NCBI GenBank assembly: GCA_022496185.1
Contig: WTXG01000052.1
Location: 1 to 64,000 of the forward strand
DNA from: Multifurca ochricompacta
Lineage: Eukaryota > Basidiomycota > Agaricomycetes > Russulales > Russulaceae
Direction of reading: 5' to 3'
Length of the DNA: 64,000 nt
In this document: positions 19,048 to 31,300 of the stretch, one piece after another
How positions within the stretch are numbered: position 1 is the first letter of the stretch
How the letters are laid out: each line of letters starts with the position of its first letter
Notes under the pieces: generated by a model
What the model saw: only the letters and a program-made list of their open reading frames with translations
What the model was told of the DNA's origin: nothing
Databases searched by the model: none
Translations under genes and position numbers: made by a program

Positions 19048-21166
19048 TTACAATTTGTTGTGCTTCGTCGCTTGCAGAGCGCCCAACGCGGCTTAAATGA
19101 TTATTAAAAAAATAAGGAGGGAAGAGCGCGCGCGGGGGGGGGGTATTAGCGAATGAGGGCATTGTCAGAGAACGAATGGCTCACCGCCAACTCCACTGCC
19201 ATCCTTCGCCAAGCCCATCTCCACCTTCTTTTCAACCTCTTCACTAAGCAAAACTCGCAATGCCTCGCGCATTCTTTCCTCGAAACCAGGATAATGCTGG
19301 TATAAGCTGTTTTTCCATTCCCCACCCAATACCGTCAGCTAATTGCGCAAGAGGACGACGACAAAAAACACTCGACAACCGGCCATCTGCACGGAATGAC
19401 TCACCTTCCATCGATGCCAATTGAATACGATTTTCCAGGTGCTGCTGCTGCCTCCGCAGGCCGCACCTCCTTACCAACACCGGTGACAAACCCCATCTGT
19501 ATCGCGACGGTGGCGACCGCACACGCGCTCAACCGCGCCGCGCGACGTACCACCAAAGCCCCGATCCAACGAACGAGCGCGGCATCGCGTAATGACACTT
19601 CTCCGGGCTCGTAACCGAGATGTTTCTGCACTACCTCCTGTGTCCTTTTCAACCTCTGCAACGTGACGGGTGCGAGCGCGCCTTCTTCGAGCGGCGCCGA
19701 AAAGTTGCGTAGTTTGACGTCATCCGCGTCTGACGCGGCATCCGCATCGCCACCCCAAGCGCTCTCGACGAGACTGAGCATCTCTGTGTCGAGGCCGTAA
19801 TGCTTGTTCAAGTGCGCCGTCGCTTTACCGCCGAAGAGGATCGGCTTTGGGGCGGCGTCGACGAGTGCGAGGAGGATATTACGCGTGATCTCGCCAAGGT
19901 ACATTCCTGATATGAATTTTTCGTACGCCTGGAAACGCGGGTTGATCGACTCGCGATCGACCTTGTTGTCGAAAGGCGTTGAGGGCAGTACGACGCGTGC
20001 GTTGTCAAATGCACCCCATTCGGTGTTGACCATCATCACTCCACCCGCTGTAGCGGGGGCATTGTTCCCTAGCTTGGTGATGTTGGCGACTTGCTCGAGG
20101 TATGCGCCGTTCGTGCCAGTGCCAAATATTGCGCCGAGAACGCAGCCGCCACTTGTGTACGCGCGAGAAAGGGCTGCGCCTACTGTCTAAATTTCCAAGG
20201 TGTAGGATTAAACATTTTTTCATACGGGCAGAGAGGGGAAAAGGAGGGCATACATCATTTACGAGAGCGACACACTTCACATGTAGGTGCTTGCGGCCAA
20301 ATGCATCCTGTAGGAGCTTGACGATATCCTTACCAACAGCATTCTTTGCAGCGAACCCCTTTGTCCACGTGAGCAGATAACCCTCGTCGATGGCTGTCTG
20401 CTCGACGGGGAAGGAGAACGTTAAACCCAGAGGTACCGCAGGTGGATCTTCATCGAAAGGGTTCTGTCTGAGCGCGCCTTGTTGTGGCACCTCAGCCTCA
20501 GCCTCGGCCTCAGTGGAGGTAAGGAAGGCATCGACAGAGTCGGCAAGGTAGTCTAAATAAGAAATAAGCCAGCCACATAAATGGAATGGAGTGGAGTGGA
20601 GTAATTAAAATTAAAATGTCGCACCGAATAATACGGTCGCTTCCCCTGTCTTGAGAGCTTCGGAGACTTGGTATTTTTTCTGCTTTAAAGTGAATGTTTG
20701 ATTTCCATGAAACTGTACATGGCACACTCGGCTGAACGACAAGGTGAGTTCACCCAGAGCAGTGTAGTGCAGTGCAGTGTAGTGCAGTGCAATACGAGAA
20801 AGCCATTTACAGATTGGTCCCGCCAAGATCAAGTGAGAGGAAGGTGCTAAACGACGTTGATTACACTAGGAGTTAAGCTAAGGTGGTAGGAAAGTTACTC
20901 ACCCAGTTTCTGTACCATCTGGTACGCCCGTGACGAATGTCGGGCTTTTGTTCAAGATGAGTTACACGTTGAAATAGGATGAAAAATACGGACATCATAG
21001 CCATCGGTTGATTATACTCTCCAAGTCCGAGATTGAAGAGTTGGTGAAAGTGACGTGTGATAGAAATAAGGTCATTTTCGTCGAGAGTGAATTGCTGCTC
21101 GATATCAGCAAGGATTGAATTGACCTTGTCCGTATGAGCGTTATAAATCGCTGAAGTGACTGGCAT
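19048..21166 (-). CDS. Hexokinase
   Basis: Phosphorylates glucose and other hexoses with ATP in the cytosol; first step of glycolysis. Eight exons: 21166-20994, 20944-20903, 20846-20811, 20731-20625, 20552-20254, 20186-19405, 19306-19185, 19091-19048; together 1605 nt, 534 residues, frame intact. Visible motifs: PTFVTGVPDGTETG and FLSLDLGGTNLRV (phosphate 1), LGLTFSFPVEQTAIDEGYLL (sugar-binding), VALVNDTVGAALSRAY (catalytic Asp), GAIFGTGTNGAYLEQ, VNTEWGAF, and KDGSGVGAALGALQA at the end. The start at 21166 (MPVTSAIYNAHTD) lies about 60 nt after a TATAAA on the same strand. The two smallest exons are 36 and 42 nt. Whether it is the hexokinase or glucokinase type cannot be settled here. Confidence 0.95.
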
Positions 21167-21327
21167 GAGGAGATGAGGAGTAGAGTATGTATATGCGTAT
21201 GCGTTGGCAATGTGCAATGAAGGTTTTATATCGGACCAAATAAAGTAATCTTCATCTGGGCCATATCTGGGCCAGTCCGCCACCAGATTCTATTTCCCAC
21301 CTCTCCCTCTTCCTCTCCTTCTCAGAA
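21167..21327. promoter_or_regulatory. Shared divergent promoter, hexokinase / AP-3 mu
   Basis: Only 161 bp separate the two start codons. A TATAAA for the hexokinase strand is at about 21223-21228. The AP-3 side has a CT-rich tract (21297-21325) just before its ATG, common in basidiomycete promoters. Confidence 0.6.
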
Positions 21328-23040
21328 ATGGCTATCGACGGTCTCATCATCTTAGACTCCGCCAACTTCAGGCCAATTGTTCAGACTTCATTTCGTTCTT
21401 TTTCCACAGCATACCCTCTTCTTCATATTGACGCTTACAACGCCGCTCTTGCAAAAGCAGAACGCCCCGAAGATATAGACCCAGTCCTCTTCGTACCCCT
21501 TCCAGATGCACCCACTGCATGTTGTCATCTCCAACACCTATCTCTCATTTTCCTATGTCCCATCTCAGGAAATCGTGAGTTGTTGTCTTCTTCGAGCATA
21601 TGTGTATCAACTCAAAAAACCCACCCAACTATCCACCACCAAGTTGACCCCCTATACGCCTTTGCATTTATTCGCACCTTCCTCGACATCCTCATCGAAT
21701 ACTTTGGCGATGTCACTGCACCGACTCTCAGAGATAATTTTGATATCGTTCACCAACTACTCGAGGAGACCCTCGATGCTGGAGGGCACCCCCTCACCAC
21801 TTCTCCCAATGCACTGCGAGATATCGTCCTTCCACCATCATTAATCACCAAAATACTTTCTGTCACTGGCGTATCCGGACTCTCGGGGCCCACTACGACC
21901 GGTTTGAGTGCATTCTCTAGTCCCATCCCATGGCGCAAAGCAGGTCTTCGATACAACAACAATGAAATTTATTTTGATATCATCGAGACACTGGACGCGG
22001 TCGTAAACAAGTGAGTCCGTGGTGACGACTCGTCTTGCGACAATTATCCCACCGTCCTCTTCCTCCCTCCCTCCACCCCCCAAAGGAGCGCGGCGATCAT
22101 CACCAGCAGCGTGCTTGGCAAAATCAACGTGAACTGCAAGCTCTCAGGCGCGTGTTCACTCTCTGTTTAATCGCCTGACCTTCTCCCTGACCTCCCAGCA
22201 GGAACACCAGACCTCCTTCTCACACTTACCAATCCCCACACCATCACGGAACCCTCCTTCCACTCTTGCGTCCGGTTCGCCCTCGCATCTATCCCGCCAT
22301 ACCAGCTAGTTAACTACTTTCCCTCATCCCCTCTGATGCATGCGCTCCTTCCACAGCCTAAGCCGATTTGCCCAATCTAAGACACTCTCATTTATCCCTC
22401 CAGATGGACGCTTCACCCTCATGGAATACCGCTTCGACCCCTCTGCGAGTAAGCCAGGCGCAGCGCCAGCACTCACAGCCGCCGCCGCATCGCAGCTCCA
22501 AGTACAAGTGCCATTCACGCTACGCTCCGCGCTTTTTGTCACCGACCACGGTGGTCCGTCCTTTCGTTCCCTCTCTCTCGCTCCCCATTTCCTCTCATCT
22601 CACCTGATGACCCCTATACCACAGGAACGTTTGAATTGACGTTCAGCCCACGCGCCAGTGCACTAGACGACGTCGTCATCGAGCTCTACCTCGGCGCTGG
22701 AGCGTCCAGCGCAACGTGCAGTGCCTCGACTGGGGGTGGCGGATGGACCTATTTGCCGGCCCAAAATACTCTACGCTGGTCCCTCCCACCCACTACCAGG
22801 GGGGGTCGAAGCACAGCTAACAACAACAACACACTGCAGGGGACGTTCACGAGCAGCGAGGCTCGTCCACGCCCCGCACGCGCGGCGCAGATCTCCTTCG
22901 CATTACCGCCGGGCGCGTTGCTCGGTGCGCTCAAAGTGGATCAGCTCAAGTTGAGCGGGGAAAGTTATAAACCTTATAAGGGCGTCCGTAGCCGCGCGTT
23001 TGGACGCGTCGAGTGGAGGGTGGAGTGGAAAGGCGGGTGA
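21328..23040 (+). CDS. AP-3 complex subunit mu
   Basis: Medium chain of the AP-3 adaptor, which sorts cargo from Golgi/endosome to the vacuole. Exons 21328-21574, 21644-22010, 22086-22147, 22202-22274, 22363-22550 and 22625-23040 give 1353 nt, 450 residues, intact. The N-terminal longin-like domain starts MAIDGLIILDSANFRPI and includes YAFAFIRTFLDILIEYFGDV and the linker DNFDIVHQLLEETLDAGG. The mu homology domain starts at PWRKAGLRYNNNEIYFDIIE and includes CKLSGTPDLLLTF and SFIPPDGRFTLMEYRFDP, the conserved cargo-binding core. The third intron (22148-22201) starts GC, not GT. The glycine/serine-rich loop near 22720-22850 is a lineage-specific insert. Confidence 0.92.
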
Positions 23041-23444
23041 TGCGACGTTTGTTTGTTTTTTGAGGGGGGGACAGCGGTTAGGCACGATGGAGAGGATGGA
23101 GGCGAGAGACTTTGGCATCACCACAAGTCTTTCCACTGAGTGAGATTATTTTCTCCCACTCCTCAACTTCACCTTCCTCTCTTGCCCACAATAAATTAAG
23201 AGTCATTTTCTGCTCAGAAAGAGGAGAGGTGGGATATTGGGCGCCAATCTGGTCTGAAACCAAACGTTTTGGTTTCTTATTAATATGTTTTGGACTAAAA
23301 TGTCTAGCGTCTTTCTTTTTGTCTGGTGAGGGAGGAAGGAGTAGGGAGAGGGGATGACGGGAACAGATGAGGGAGTTAAAAAAAGTATTATTTATATATC
23401 TCCGGAAGGCTCGCAAAAAACAAAATAACACTTGCTTTTGCTGC
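23041..23444. other. Short convergent intergenic region
   Basis: 3' flanks of AP-3 mu (+) and mS42 (-). No ORF or RNA recognised. Confidence 0.6.
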
Positions 23445-24935
23445 TTACTGCTTACGCAGCGCATATCGAGCATAAGCATCCCTCACCGCTGCCCAATCCA
23501 AGCAGGTCCAAAACCGTTCGAGATACTTTTCTTTTCCCCAAACGCCATAACCGGCCGCCATCCAAGCGTGCTCGTTTACGCTGACACAAAAGAGCGGATA
23601 GAGCGTCCTTCCAATCGTATCGAGCGAGGGCGTCTCGGAAGCGCCGAACAACCCCCCACCACCCCTACGACCCGCTCCATAGCCAGAGCCATAGCCAGAG
23701 CCATAGACAGAGCCAGAGCCAGAGCTAGCGCCAGCGCCCGTACTAGCGGTATTGGTAAAGGAATGTGTGTCCGACCACACGTTCACGGGTCTTACGACGC
23801 CGCCACCATTCGCGTGATTATTGGCCTTGGACGTTCTCGTGCTGGTCGAAAACGCGCGGACGGTTCCAGGGAGGGGAGTTTCCGTGTGAGGAGGGGGTGA
23901 TGGGTGTGCGATGCCAGACGTTGGCGATGAGGAAGGAGGGTGAGATGACTGGCCGTGTCTCACAGAACCATTTTCCCCGACCTGGGCGGCCTGATAAATG
24001 GCACCCAACTCGGTGCCATCCGGAGCGATGGCCTGTTTACGTTCATCGACGAGTAGCGTTCCGGCTCCATAAGTCGCGATGACGCCGAGACGACCGAGCG
24101 CGTCGGTGACGAGCCAGACGAAACCGCTGTTGGAGAGCATCCCCGTCGCGGCCGCGGTCATGTACGTTTTGAGATCTTCGAGTGAGCCCATCTGTGAGGC
24201 GATCACACCGCTCAGAGTGAGTGTGCGTTCTGGATTGATGGACTTTTCGTTCAACGCGGATTCGTGGTTCGGCGCTTTGGCCTTTGGTGGTTTCTGTTTC
24301 CCCCAGCCCCCACCAAGCATTTTCATTTTTTTTTAGTTTTGAACGTGTACGTTATGTGAGAAAGAGTTGAGAAGGTAATGTGATGTAATGTTATGTGGGG
24401 GGAAGGGGAGTAAGGCTTACGAGATGGTGAAGGAAGAAACTGTTGTTTAGCGCAAGGCTCGCATAGTTAAATGCGAGCGTCTGACTCTCGTGCGGAGCTG
24501 TCGAAATGACAATCTGCGCAACGCTCATATTTTCATACTTGGTTCCTGTATGAACGCGTCAGTCAGTCAGTATGAGAGTGTGAGCTGAAGCCGAAAGCCG
24601 ACGCCGACGCGACGCGACGCGACAAGGGGAGAAGAAGAGGGAGGGGGAAGAAGGAAGTTTCAAACACACCTTTATTTGCTCGTTGAGACGGTCAAGTAGA
24701 CCTTGTTGATAATCTTCCGCGATGACCTTGAGGGCGGAAGGGGAGAGAAAGTCACCCATGCCATCCTCAATTTTGTATGGAGAGGCACTCGAACGTGAAT
24801 ATGGCGTGACGATGCAGTCGCTGCAAAGGACGATGACGATGGTAGTCGAGGCCGTAGCGTTTTGGAAACCAGACGTGCTACGCGAGTAGATGAGGAACCT
24901 GATGATGATACGAAGTTACGCGCGAGATGGTGCAT
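23445..24935 (-). CDS. Mitochondrial small-subunit ribosomal protein of the Fe/Mn-SOD family (mS42-like)
   Basis: Exons 24935-24670, 24545-24421 and 24293-23445. The protein begins with a basic, Ser/Arg-rich probable mitochondrial presequence (MHHLARNFVSSSGSSSTRVA). The SOD-like N-domain follows (YKIEDGMGDFLSPSALKV, DYQQGLLDRLNEQIK, LAFNYASLALNNSFFLHHL), then the C-domain (SGFVWLVTDALGRLGVIATY and NEHAWMAAGYGVWGKEKYL). These proteins are structural parts of the fungal mitoribosome. A long Gly/Ser/Tyr-rich insert (GSGYGSGYG repeats, 23690-23740) splits the C-domain. Two junctions (near 24805 and at the exon 1/2 join) each lack one base; with both, length would be 413 residues. I regard these as probable sequence errors. 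mS43 is an alternative assignment. Confidence 0.82.
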
Positions 24936-25141
24936 GAGTGAACACACACAGCACACAGCAGCAACAGCAACAGCAAAGGAAAGAGTTTCGTCTATGTGTT
25001 AATATATAAGACCCCGGAAAAGACAGGACCCTGGACATCGCTAGCTCGAGACCGCGCGTGACGAAGACACGACACACATCCACCCCATCATACTCACACC
25101 CATACACTCAAATCGACCGACAACTTCTTTGAATTCAAAAT
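24936..25141. promoter_or_regulatory. Shared divergent promoter, mS42 / OST2
   Basis: 206 bp between divergent start codons. The OST2 side is CA-rich (25070-25115). A TATATAAG lies near 25001-25008. Confidence 0.5.
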
Positions 25142-25700
25142 ATGGCTGGGCGCAAGACACCGAACACTGCTAAACACACTCCTTCATCTACCACTTCCGA
25201 ATCCAAGCCTACCACCACCTCCAACTCTACTCCTGCGTCATCGACAGCCCTGCAGACCCTCTGGAACGCATACCTCGACACGACTACTTCCCGTCTGAAA
25301 ACCATCGACGCCTTTCTCGTCTCATTCTTCTGTCCGGCGTCATTCAGTTCGTGTATTGCGTACTCGTGACTAACTTTCCCTTCAACGCTTTTCTCGCGGG
25401 GTGAGCTTTATACACTTTTTCCTATTCTACATTGTCCGTTCACACGGGAATAAGGTTCGCGAGCACGGTCGGTCAGTTCGTGCTCACTGCATCGTTGCGC
25501 TCGCAAGTAAACGCGTCAAGTCGTGCTCTCTTCAAGGATGTGTCACCTGAAAGGTATGTAACTCCCCCCCGCTGTCCCAACTTAGTCGTATTTGAGCATG
25601 AAATTGGCATGTGACTCATGCCTTCATACACAGGGCGTTTGCAGACTTTGTCGTAGGCTCGATCGTACTGCACTTCTTCGTGTTCAACTTCCTTGGTTAA
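25142..25700 (+). CDS. OST2: Oligosaccharyltransferase subunit OST2/DAD1
   Basis: Small membrane subunit of the ER complex that transfers N-glycans to nascent proteins. Exons 25142-25400, 25455-25553 and 25634-25700. A Ser/Thr-rich N-terminus precedes LKTIDAFLV, then GVIQFVYCVLVTNFPFNAFL, FASTVGQFVLTASLRSQV and the C-terminal SPER joined to AFADFVVGSIVLHFF, VFNFLG, which are diagnostic of DAD1. Three membrane helices are expected. One base is missing near 25322 (between LKTIDAFLV and the following LILLSG frame). With it the protein would be 141 residues and otherwise complete. Confidence 0.9.
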
Positions 25701-26042
25701 TTATCACTCCCCTCTGCCTTTTGCCCGATCATCTCTGCCCTGGCCCCCAAAACGCACATCTTATCATGTCCGAGCCAGTCGCAGGGGGAAGCGATTGTTT
25801 TTCTTTTCCGGTGGCTAATATTAAAATGACGAATGACATATTAAAGCAGAGCCGAACAAGCCACAACAGGTCCATATCTATCTGTACACATGCATGTGTA
25901 CGTGCGAGCGATCACGATCAGTCAGTAATTTAGGTAGCCCGATCTTAAAACAGCACGCACATTACATGATGCGAAAGCGACTGGTTGCGAGTGTGTACAA
26001 GGTGTCCATGCATACGTGTATAATCGTACGCGCTCCCAACGC
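25701..26042. other. Convergent intergenic region
   Basis: 3' flanks of OST2 (+) and the DUF1748 gene (-). No feature recognised. Confidence 0.6.
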
Positions 26043-26605
26043 TTAGCGCCTCCTTTCAAACGAGCTCGAGCGCTGCACCAAATGAATAAGAAAGTCAGCC
26101 GCGCACGCGAGCACCCCATGAAAAGAACCATGAGGGAAATGCGGACGCACCCCAAAGATCACGACAGCAAAATCAAACGCATATTCGCCTGTTTGTATCA
26201 TGGGGAAGAATTGAGAAAAAGTGCGCGCGGCGCAGAAGAAAGGAAAAGAAAGTTGTTACCGAACTCGAGATATGACCGAAGGAGCTCTATTTACACACAT
26301 AGTTATTGATGATGACGTTTTAATTCCGAGAACAAAACGAAACGAATCACTCACGACGAATGTCCTTGTTTGGTACCAGCGCCAGAGCAGGTCTACAACC
26401 ACACGAATCACAATCACAATCGCACAACCAAGAAAGACGCGTCAGTCGATAAACTCGGCTCGGACGGGCGCCGAGGGAAGGGGAGGGGGACAGGCGAAGG
26501 AAGGGAAGGGGGGAACGCACGTCAGACCAGTTGTACGCCTGACACCAGCGAGAAAGGCGCTAATGAGAAGGGCATCGATGCCAAGGTGCACAAGTTTCCG
26601 AACAT
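26043..26605 (-). CDS. DUF1748 small protein, five exons
   Basis: A 72-residue protein in five tiny exons: 26605-26521, 26392-26355, 26286-26260, 26188-26151, 26072-26043. The reading is LVHLGIDALLISAFLAGVRR, TTGLTPALALVPNKDIR, SYLEFGEYAFDFAVVIFG and the end SFERRR, the conserved pattern of fungal DUF1748 proteins (~75 residues, one hydrophobic N-terminal helix, function unknown; the yeast members are small and mitochondrial-associated). All four introns are GT-AG and keep phase. One base is missing in exon 1 near 26595 (GGAA before CTTGTG); with it the total is 219 nt. The exons are too short to be found as an open frame. Confidence 0.8.
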
Positions 26606-26864
26606 TTCTTGGTTCTTTTATTCTAGGTTGGGTAACGAGTTGTTTGAAGGGATGAGAGAGAGGTTGTGAATGATGTGGTAGGGACAGGGACAGTGCTTGC
26701 CTCGATGAGCTTTATCTGTAACTGTGTCATGTGATATACATGTGGCATTTAGGCGCAGGACGGAGGCGTGGTGGTGGTGCACAGACTTGACTTGACAACT
26801 TTACTATTCGTGTACAGGAGGAGTATTTGTATTGTATACAAATAGAATTGCTTTGGTCTCTGAA

Positions 26865-27879
26865 CTACGTCCAGCGTTTACATTTTTTACATTTTGCGAG
26901 ATTCCGGATGGGTAACAACGTCTCCAGCGTTCGAGTCGTAGCATCCTTCTCTTCCTTGATCACTTTAGCGAATTCTTTAAACTTTGGACTTGACGATTCA
27001 ACTTTAAAAGTCAAAGTACGCCATACGCCGGTCAAATAAAGCAACGTAGAAGAAGGGAAGGGAAGCACGTGCCCTGTAGTTGGAATAGTGTGCTCTCGCT
27101 GGTTGAGATTTGCGCGCCTGCCTGACGCATCCGCTCTAGCGCCCAGGGCACTTCTTCCTTATTGCAACTCGACACCCCATCAGCGAGGATGTGCACGTCA
27201 TAGCCACGCTCGAGTAAGTCCAACGTAGACTGCAACACACAGACGTGTGACTGGTAAAATTAACCTTGCGATCAGTATCCAGATCACTCTACTTGTGGAT
27301 TGAGATGGAGATGATGCACCTCGATGCCAAGGAGAACGAGTGACTTTAGATTGTGCTTCTCGATTAATGAGAGGACCTCGGGCGTCGCCATCGAGAAGAG
27401 CGTCTTTTCGAATGTGCCAAGGTGTAGCGGGCCAAGCGAAGCCAAGTCGAAACGGTCGTCGGTCTTCCCAAGGCCTGAATGGAAGAATAAATAAATAAAT
27501 AAAGGAGCAGGAAAATGAAGCCTAAGGGAGTGCAACCCTCAATTAGCACTTAAAGCATTATAGCATGGACAAACCTTTGGGGTTTTGCTCTGTGACTATC
27601 ACGGGAACATCATGAATCTGTAAAATTCGGGTGCTGTGAGCAAGAGCCCAAATCAACAGGAAAAGCTCTGTACCTTGGCTGCTTTAAGGAGCTTATTCCC
27701 AGTGTCGACGAGGGCGTCAAATCCATAAATAGCGGGTCCTTTTTTTTATTTTCATTTTTATTCGGTTTTGGTTATTTTTATCATGTCTACCAAAGACTGA
27801 CTACGAAATTTGGTCTGCACATCGCAGAAGAAAAGGCCGTTCGACCAGGGATGAGCTTCACAACTCTTGCAGACGCCAT
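26865..27879 (-). CDS. Isochorismatase-family cysteine hydrolase (ISOC1/2-like)
   Basis: Exons 27879-27805, 27738-27674, 27617-27575, 27474-27320, 27250-27069, 26988-26865, about 214 residues. The catalytic triad of the family is visible: Asp in FFFCDVQTKF, Lys in GTFEKTLFSM and Cys in SHVCVLQSTLDLL. Other conserved parts are IHDVPVIVTEQNPKGLG and GYDVHILADGVSS. The C-terminus PKFKEFAKVIKEEKDATTRT is typical of eukaryotic ISOC proteins. The substrate is unknown for this subgroup. One T is missing in exon 1 (T4 run at about 27831-27834). Choosing the intron ending at 27251 recovers the catalytic Cys; a longer exon 4 would lose it. Confidence 0.88.
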
Positions 27880-28321
27880 AAAAGTTGGTTGGAAATGTCA
27901 GTGTTGTCAATGTCAATGCCAATGCCAAGTTTTATTGAGCGCTGTTTGTTATTTTCGGATATCTCGGCCTGCGGCTCACAGCGTGGGGCTCGAACTTCCG
28001 GTGTAAATATATATATAAATGATGAATGACGGTCTGTGAGTGAGTTGAGTTGAGTTGTTTGGAATTGATGGACGAAATGAAACGAATAATAATAATAAAG
28101 GGTGTTGTTGACTGCTTTCTTTAGTCGCCATCATCTCCTTCCCTTCCCTTCCCTTCCCTTTCTTTTTTCGTCCCACAACAATTTTACGGCGCTCGACGGT
28201 CTCCTTCCTTTCTTTTTAATCAACCACACGCTTCAACCAGCACTTTCCACTCCTTCCAGCAGAAATTCCTTTTTATTTAAACGAGAAAGAAAAAAAAGCA
28301 AAAAAAAAACAAAGTGACCAA
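27880..28321. promoter_or_regulatory. Divergent promoter region, hydrolase / coiled-coil protein
   Basis: 442 bp between start codons. It contains TATATATATAAATGA near 28008-28022, a TGAGT/GAGTTG repeat (28038-28056), an AATAATAATAATAA tract (28086-28098) and (CTTCC)n at 28137-28160 toward the right-hand gene. Confidence 0.45.
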
Positions 28322-31300
28322 ATGACTGCTATCGTTGACCGCATCGAATCAGCCACTGACAGGATCAGAGAGGATGATGATGACTTCCTCGCCGACAAGA
28401 AGAGGGTAGCGTATTCCTTTTATTTTATTTCTTTTTCGTGTCAACTCAATCACAATTTTACCCAGTTCGAATCTTTCCGACTTGGTGGTGGAAGCGTTGC
28501 ACCGTTGTCTCAGACCAAGAGACATTCTCATTCACGCTCCCATTCTCGCAATGTTTCCATTTCCATCTCTCCCTCTCCTCCCCTTTCACTGGCCTCTTCC
28601 TCTCATGACCTCTCATTTTCTTCTTCATCTTCCATTGTTTCTCTTTCGCAATCAGCTTCTACTCCATCCGTGGCGTCAAAGCGGAATTCCCACCACCGGC
28701 GTCGATCGTCTGTGTCCACTCGCCGCGAGTCGGCGGAGGTCATGGGCGTTGCCTTACCGGCTCTCTCTACATCCAACTCGGAGGACAACATGAGCCTCGG
28801 CGACAAGGACTCCATTCGTCGGCGGGCGCTCTGGGTTCTCGAGGGCAAGCCAACCCCAGACGGGTTTTCACCTGTCGAGATACCAGAGCTAAGCACACCA
28901 GAGATCGAAAGGAGGATATCTGAATTGCGTACGCACTTATTCTCTATCTCTTTTCTCCCCAACCTTTTTGGGCTTACGCTTATGTGTTACGCAGCGAGCA
29001 AGCCCTCGTTCCCTCCCGCAATAGGCAGTTTCATACCGGGCTTGAGTGGCCTCACTAATATGCGCGACTCGTTTAGTAGTCGCATGTCTTCATCTATCAA
29101 AGACCAACTCCATACTCTCGTCGAGGAAGAGGAAGAGGAAGAGGAGCTCAATGTGCCTTTGTTCCAACCCTCTGCGTCCCAATGCGAGTCGCCCGCTGGG
29201 GTAGTTACCTCGCCTGCCACGGTTACCACATCACCCTCTCCTGCGCGTCATCGCCCCGCTGTCCTCAATCTCCGCCCGCTCTCGCTTAGCCCTGATAAGC
29301 TCATGTCGGCTGCCAATGGCGAACTTCCCACTCCAGCGCCTACACCCACACCTTCCAAGCCGTCTGGCCTCAAGTCTCTCACACTTACTACATCCCCCCC
29401 TTTGATCTCCTCACCGCCCGCTACAGATGGTGTTTCCCTCAATGCCACCGCTGCGAATCGTCGCTCTGTTGTCGTTCCCCCGACTCATACCTCGTCGTCT
29501 TCTCCTTTTTTTCGTCGGGGCTCTCTGACTGATAGTGCTTCCTCAATCTCTTGGGATCCCTTCGAGGTCCCCCGAAAGCGTAGCAGTATCTCCTACAAGC
29601 CGTCCTTTCATGGCCTTCCGACTCCAGAGCTCACTCCCACAACTGAGCGTCGTGCGTCGACCGGGTCTGATAGCGACTGGGGTCGACCCCCATCCCTCCT
29701 CTCCAACGAACAGCACTTTCTCTATCAGTCCCATGCTGCTCTTGTAGCCCGCATCTCGGAGCTCGAGCGTACGCTCTGTGTTCGCACCCAGCCTCGTTCC
29801 GTCTTACTTGCCACTTCTGACAACACTTCGAACGGCCCCGAGCCAACCGACGAAATGCTCCGTCTTATCGCTGACCTCAAAGCCGAACGAGATGAGTTGA
29901 AACGTGATATTGATGGCTGGCGCAAGCGCGTGACCGATCTCCAGGAGCAGACGACTGTACTTATGCATCGCATCGATACTGAGCGCCAAGAGGCGTGGCT
30001 CGCACGTGAGCAACTCGGCTTGCTGAAGATCGAGAGACAAGCTGCCGTTCGTGCTGCCGAGGAAAGCGATGCCGCCCTGGGGAAATTGCAAGCAGAGCTT
30101 GCAGCCACTAATGCGGATTTTCGAGCCATGAAGGAAGAGGCCGATCAGCGTGACAAGGAGATGGCGAATGAATTTGAACGAGTGGAGTCCGAGCTATCCA
30201 AAGAGCGTCGTCGACGCGAGGAGCTCGAAAAGGCCCTTGCAGAGTTAAGCTTGCTCAATACCCCGACCCCAGTTGTTTCCGCGTGTCGCGTGATGTCTAA
30301 CGACTCGATGAGCTCAGCGACGGACGTCGAATCTCTTGATGACCACATAGTAGCTGGACCTGAGCTCAAGGTAGTGCAGGAGGTAGACGAAGACGAAGAG
30401 ACGGATTCGGACCAGGAAAATAACCTTATGGGATACGAAGATGAGGAAGAGGGCGATGAAGGATTCACCTCGCAGGATGGATCATCTTTCAGTTCCTTGG
30501 AAGATATCCCGCACCCGACAGTGCATTTGGTGCCCTCTGTAGCATCCTCACCCTCCCGCACACCTTCACCTGCATCCCTTCCAGCGCACGCAAGACACTC
30601 CTCGCTCTCGCGCGAGTGGTCTTTCCCGGCAAAGGGTACACCTCATGCGGCATCTCCTCAACACGTGCCCGAGGAGGTCGACCGGTTCTTTGGATGTCTC
30701 GAGGACATTGGCGACTCGCCGCCGACTTCCGCTGCCGGTCCGGACACTGCGAACCCGTTCACCAAGGGCTTCTTTGGCGCCGTTGAAGAAGCGGAAGACG
30801 AACTGCCTCCTTTTGTTCTTCCTGCAGATGTTGGGATCGAAATCGAGTCTCCACCTGCTCAGAATTCGGCACCCATCACGTCTCCTGGGCTTGGCGTCGT
30901 CCATGAAGAGGATGAACTTGAGGACACAAACGCAGTAGAGTTTGTGGGTGAGGAAGATGAAGGCGGGATCACGTTCACCTTCAAGGTCCCTCCAGCTTCT
31001 CCCTCGCCTGCGTCTTCGCAGACACCCTCCCCAACGACACCCCAGGTGTCCGCTCTTCTAGCACGCGAGCCCATACCATATTACGAACCTGCGAGCGAGG
31101 ACGACGATGAGACCGCTTTCTCTTTCCCTGCCACATTTTTCGTTCCCCGTATGAGCAATTCACCCCCCTCGCCCTCTGCAATTCCCCGTGCGACCATTCT
31201 TAAGCGCTTCGAGGGGCCCGCCAAGGAAGCCAGATTTTCCCCTCCGCGCGCCTCGCCATCGCCGCCGACAGCGCTCGCCCACGTTACTCCATTGAGTAGA

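Noticed and set aside
26221..26669. Plus-strand ORFs across the DUF1748 locus
   Set aside because: They are on the opposite strand of five phase-consistent exons matching DUF1748 and have no recognisable motif.
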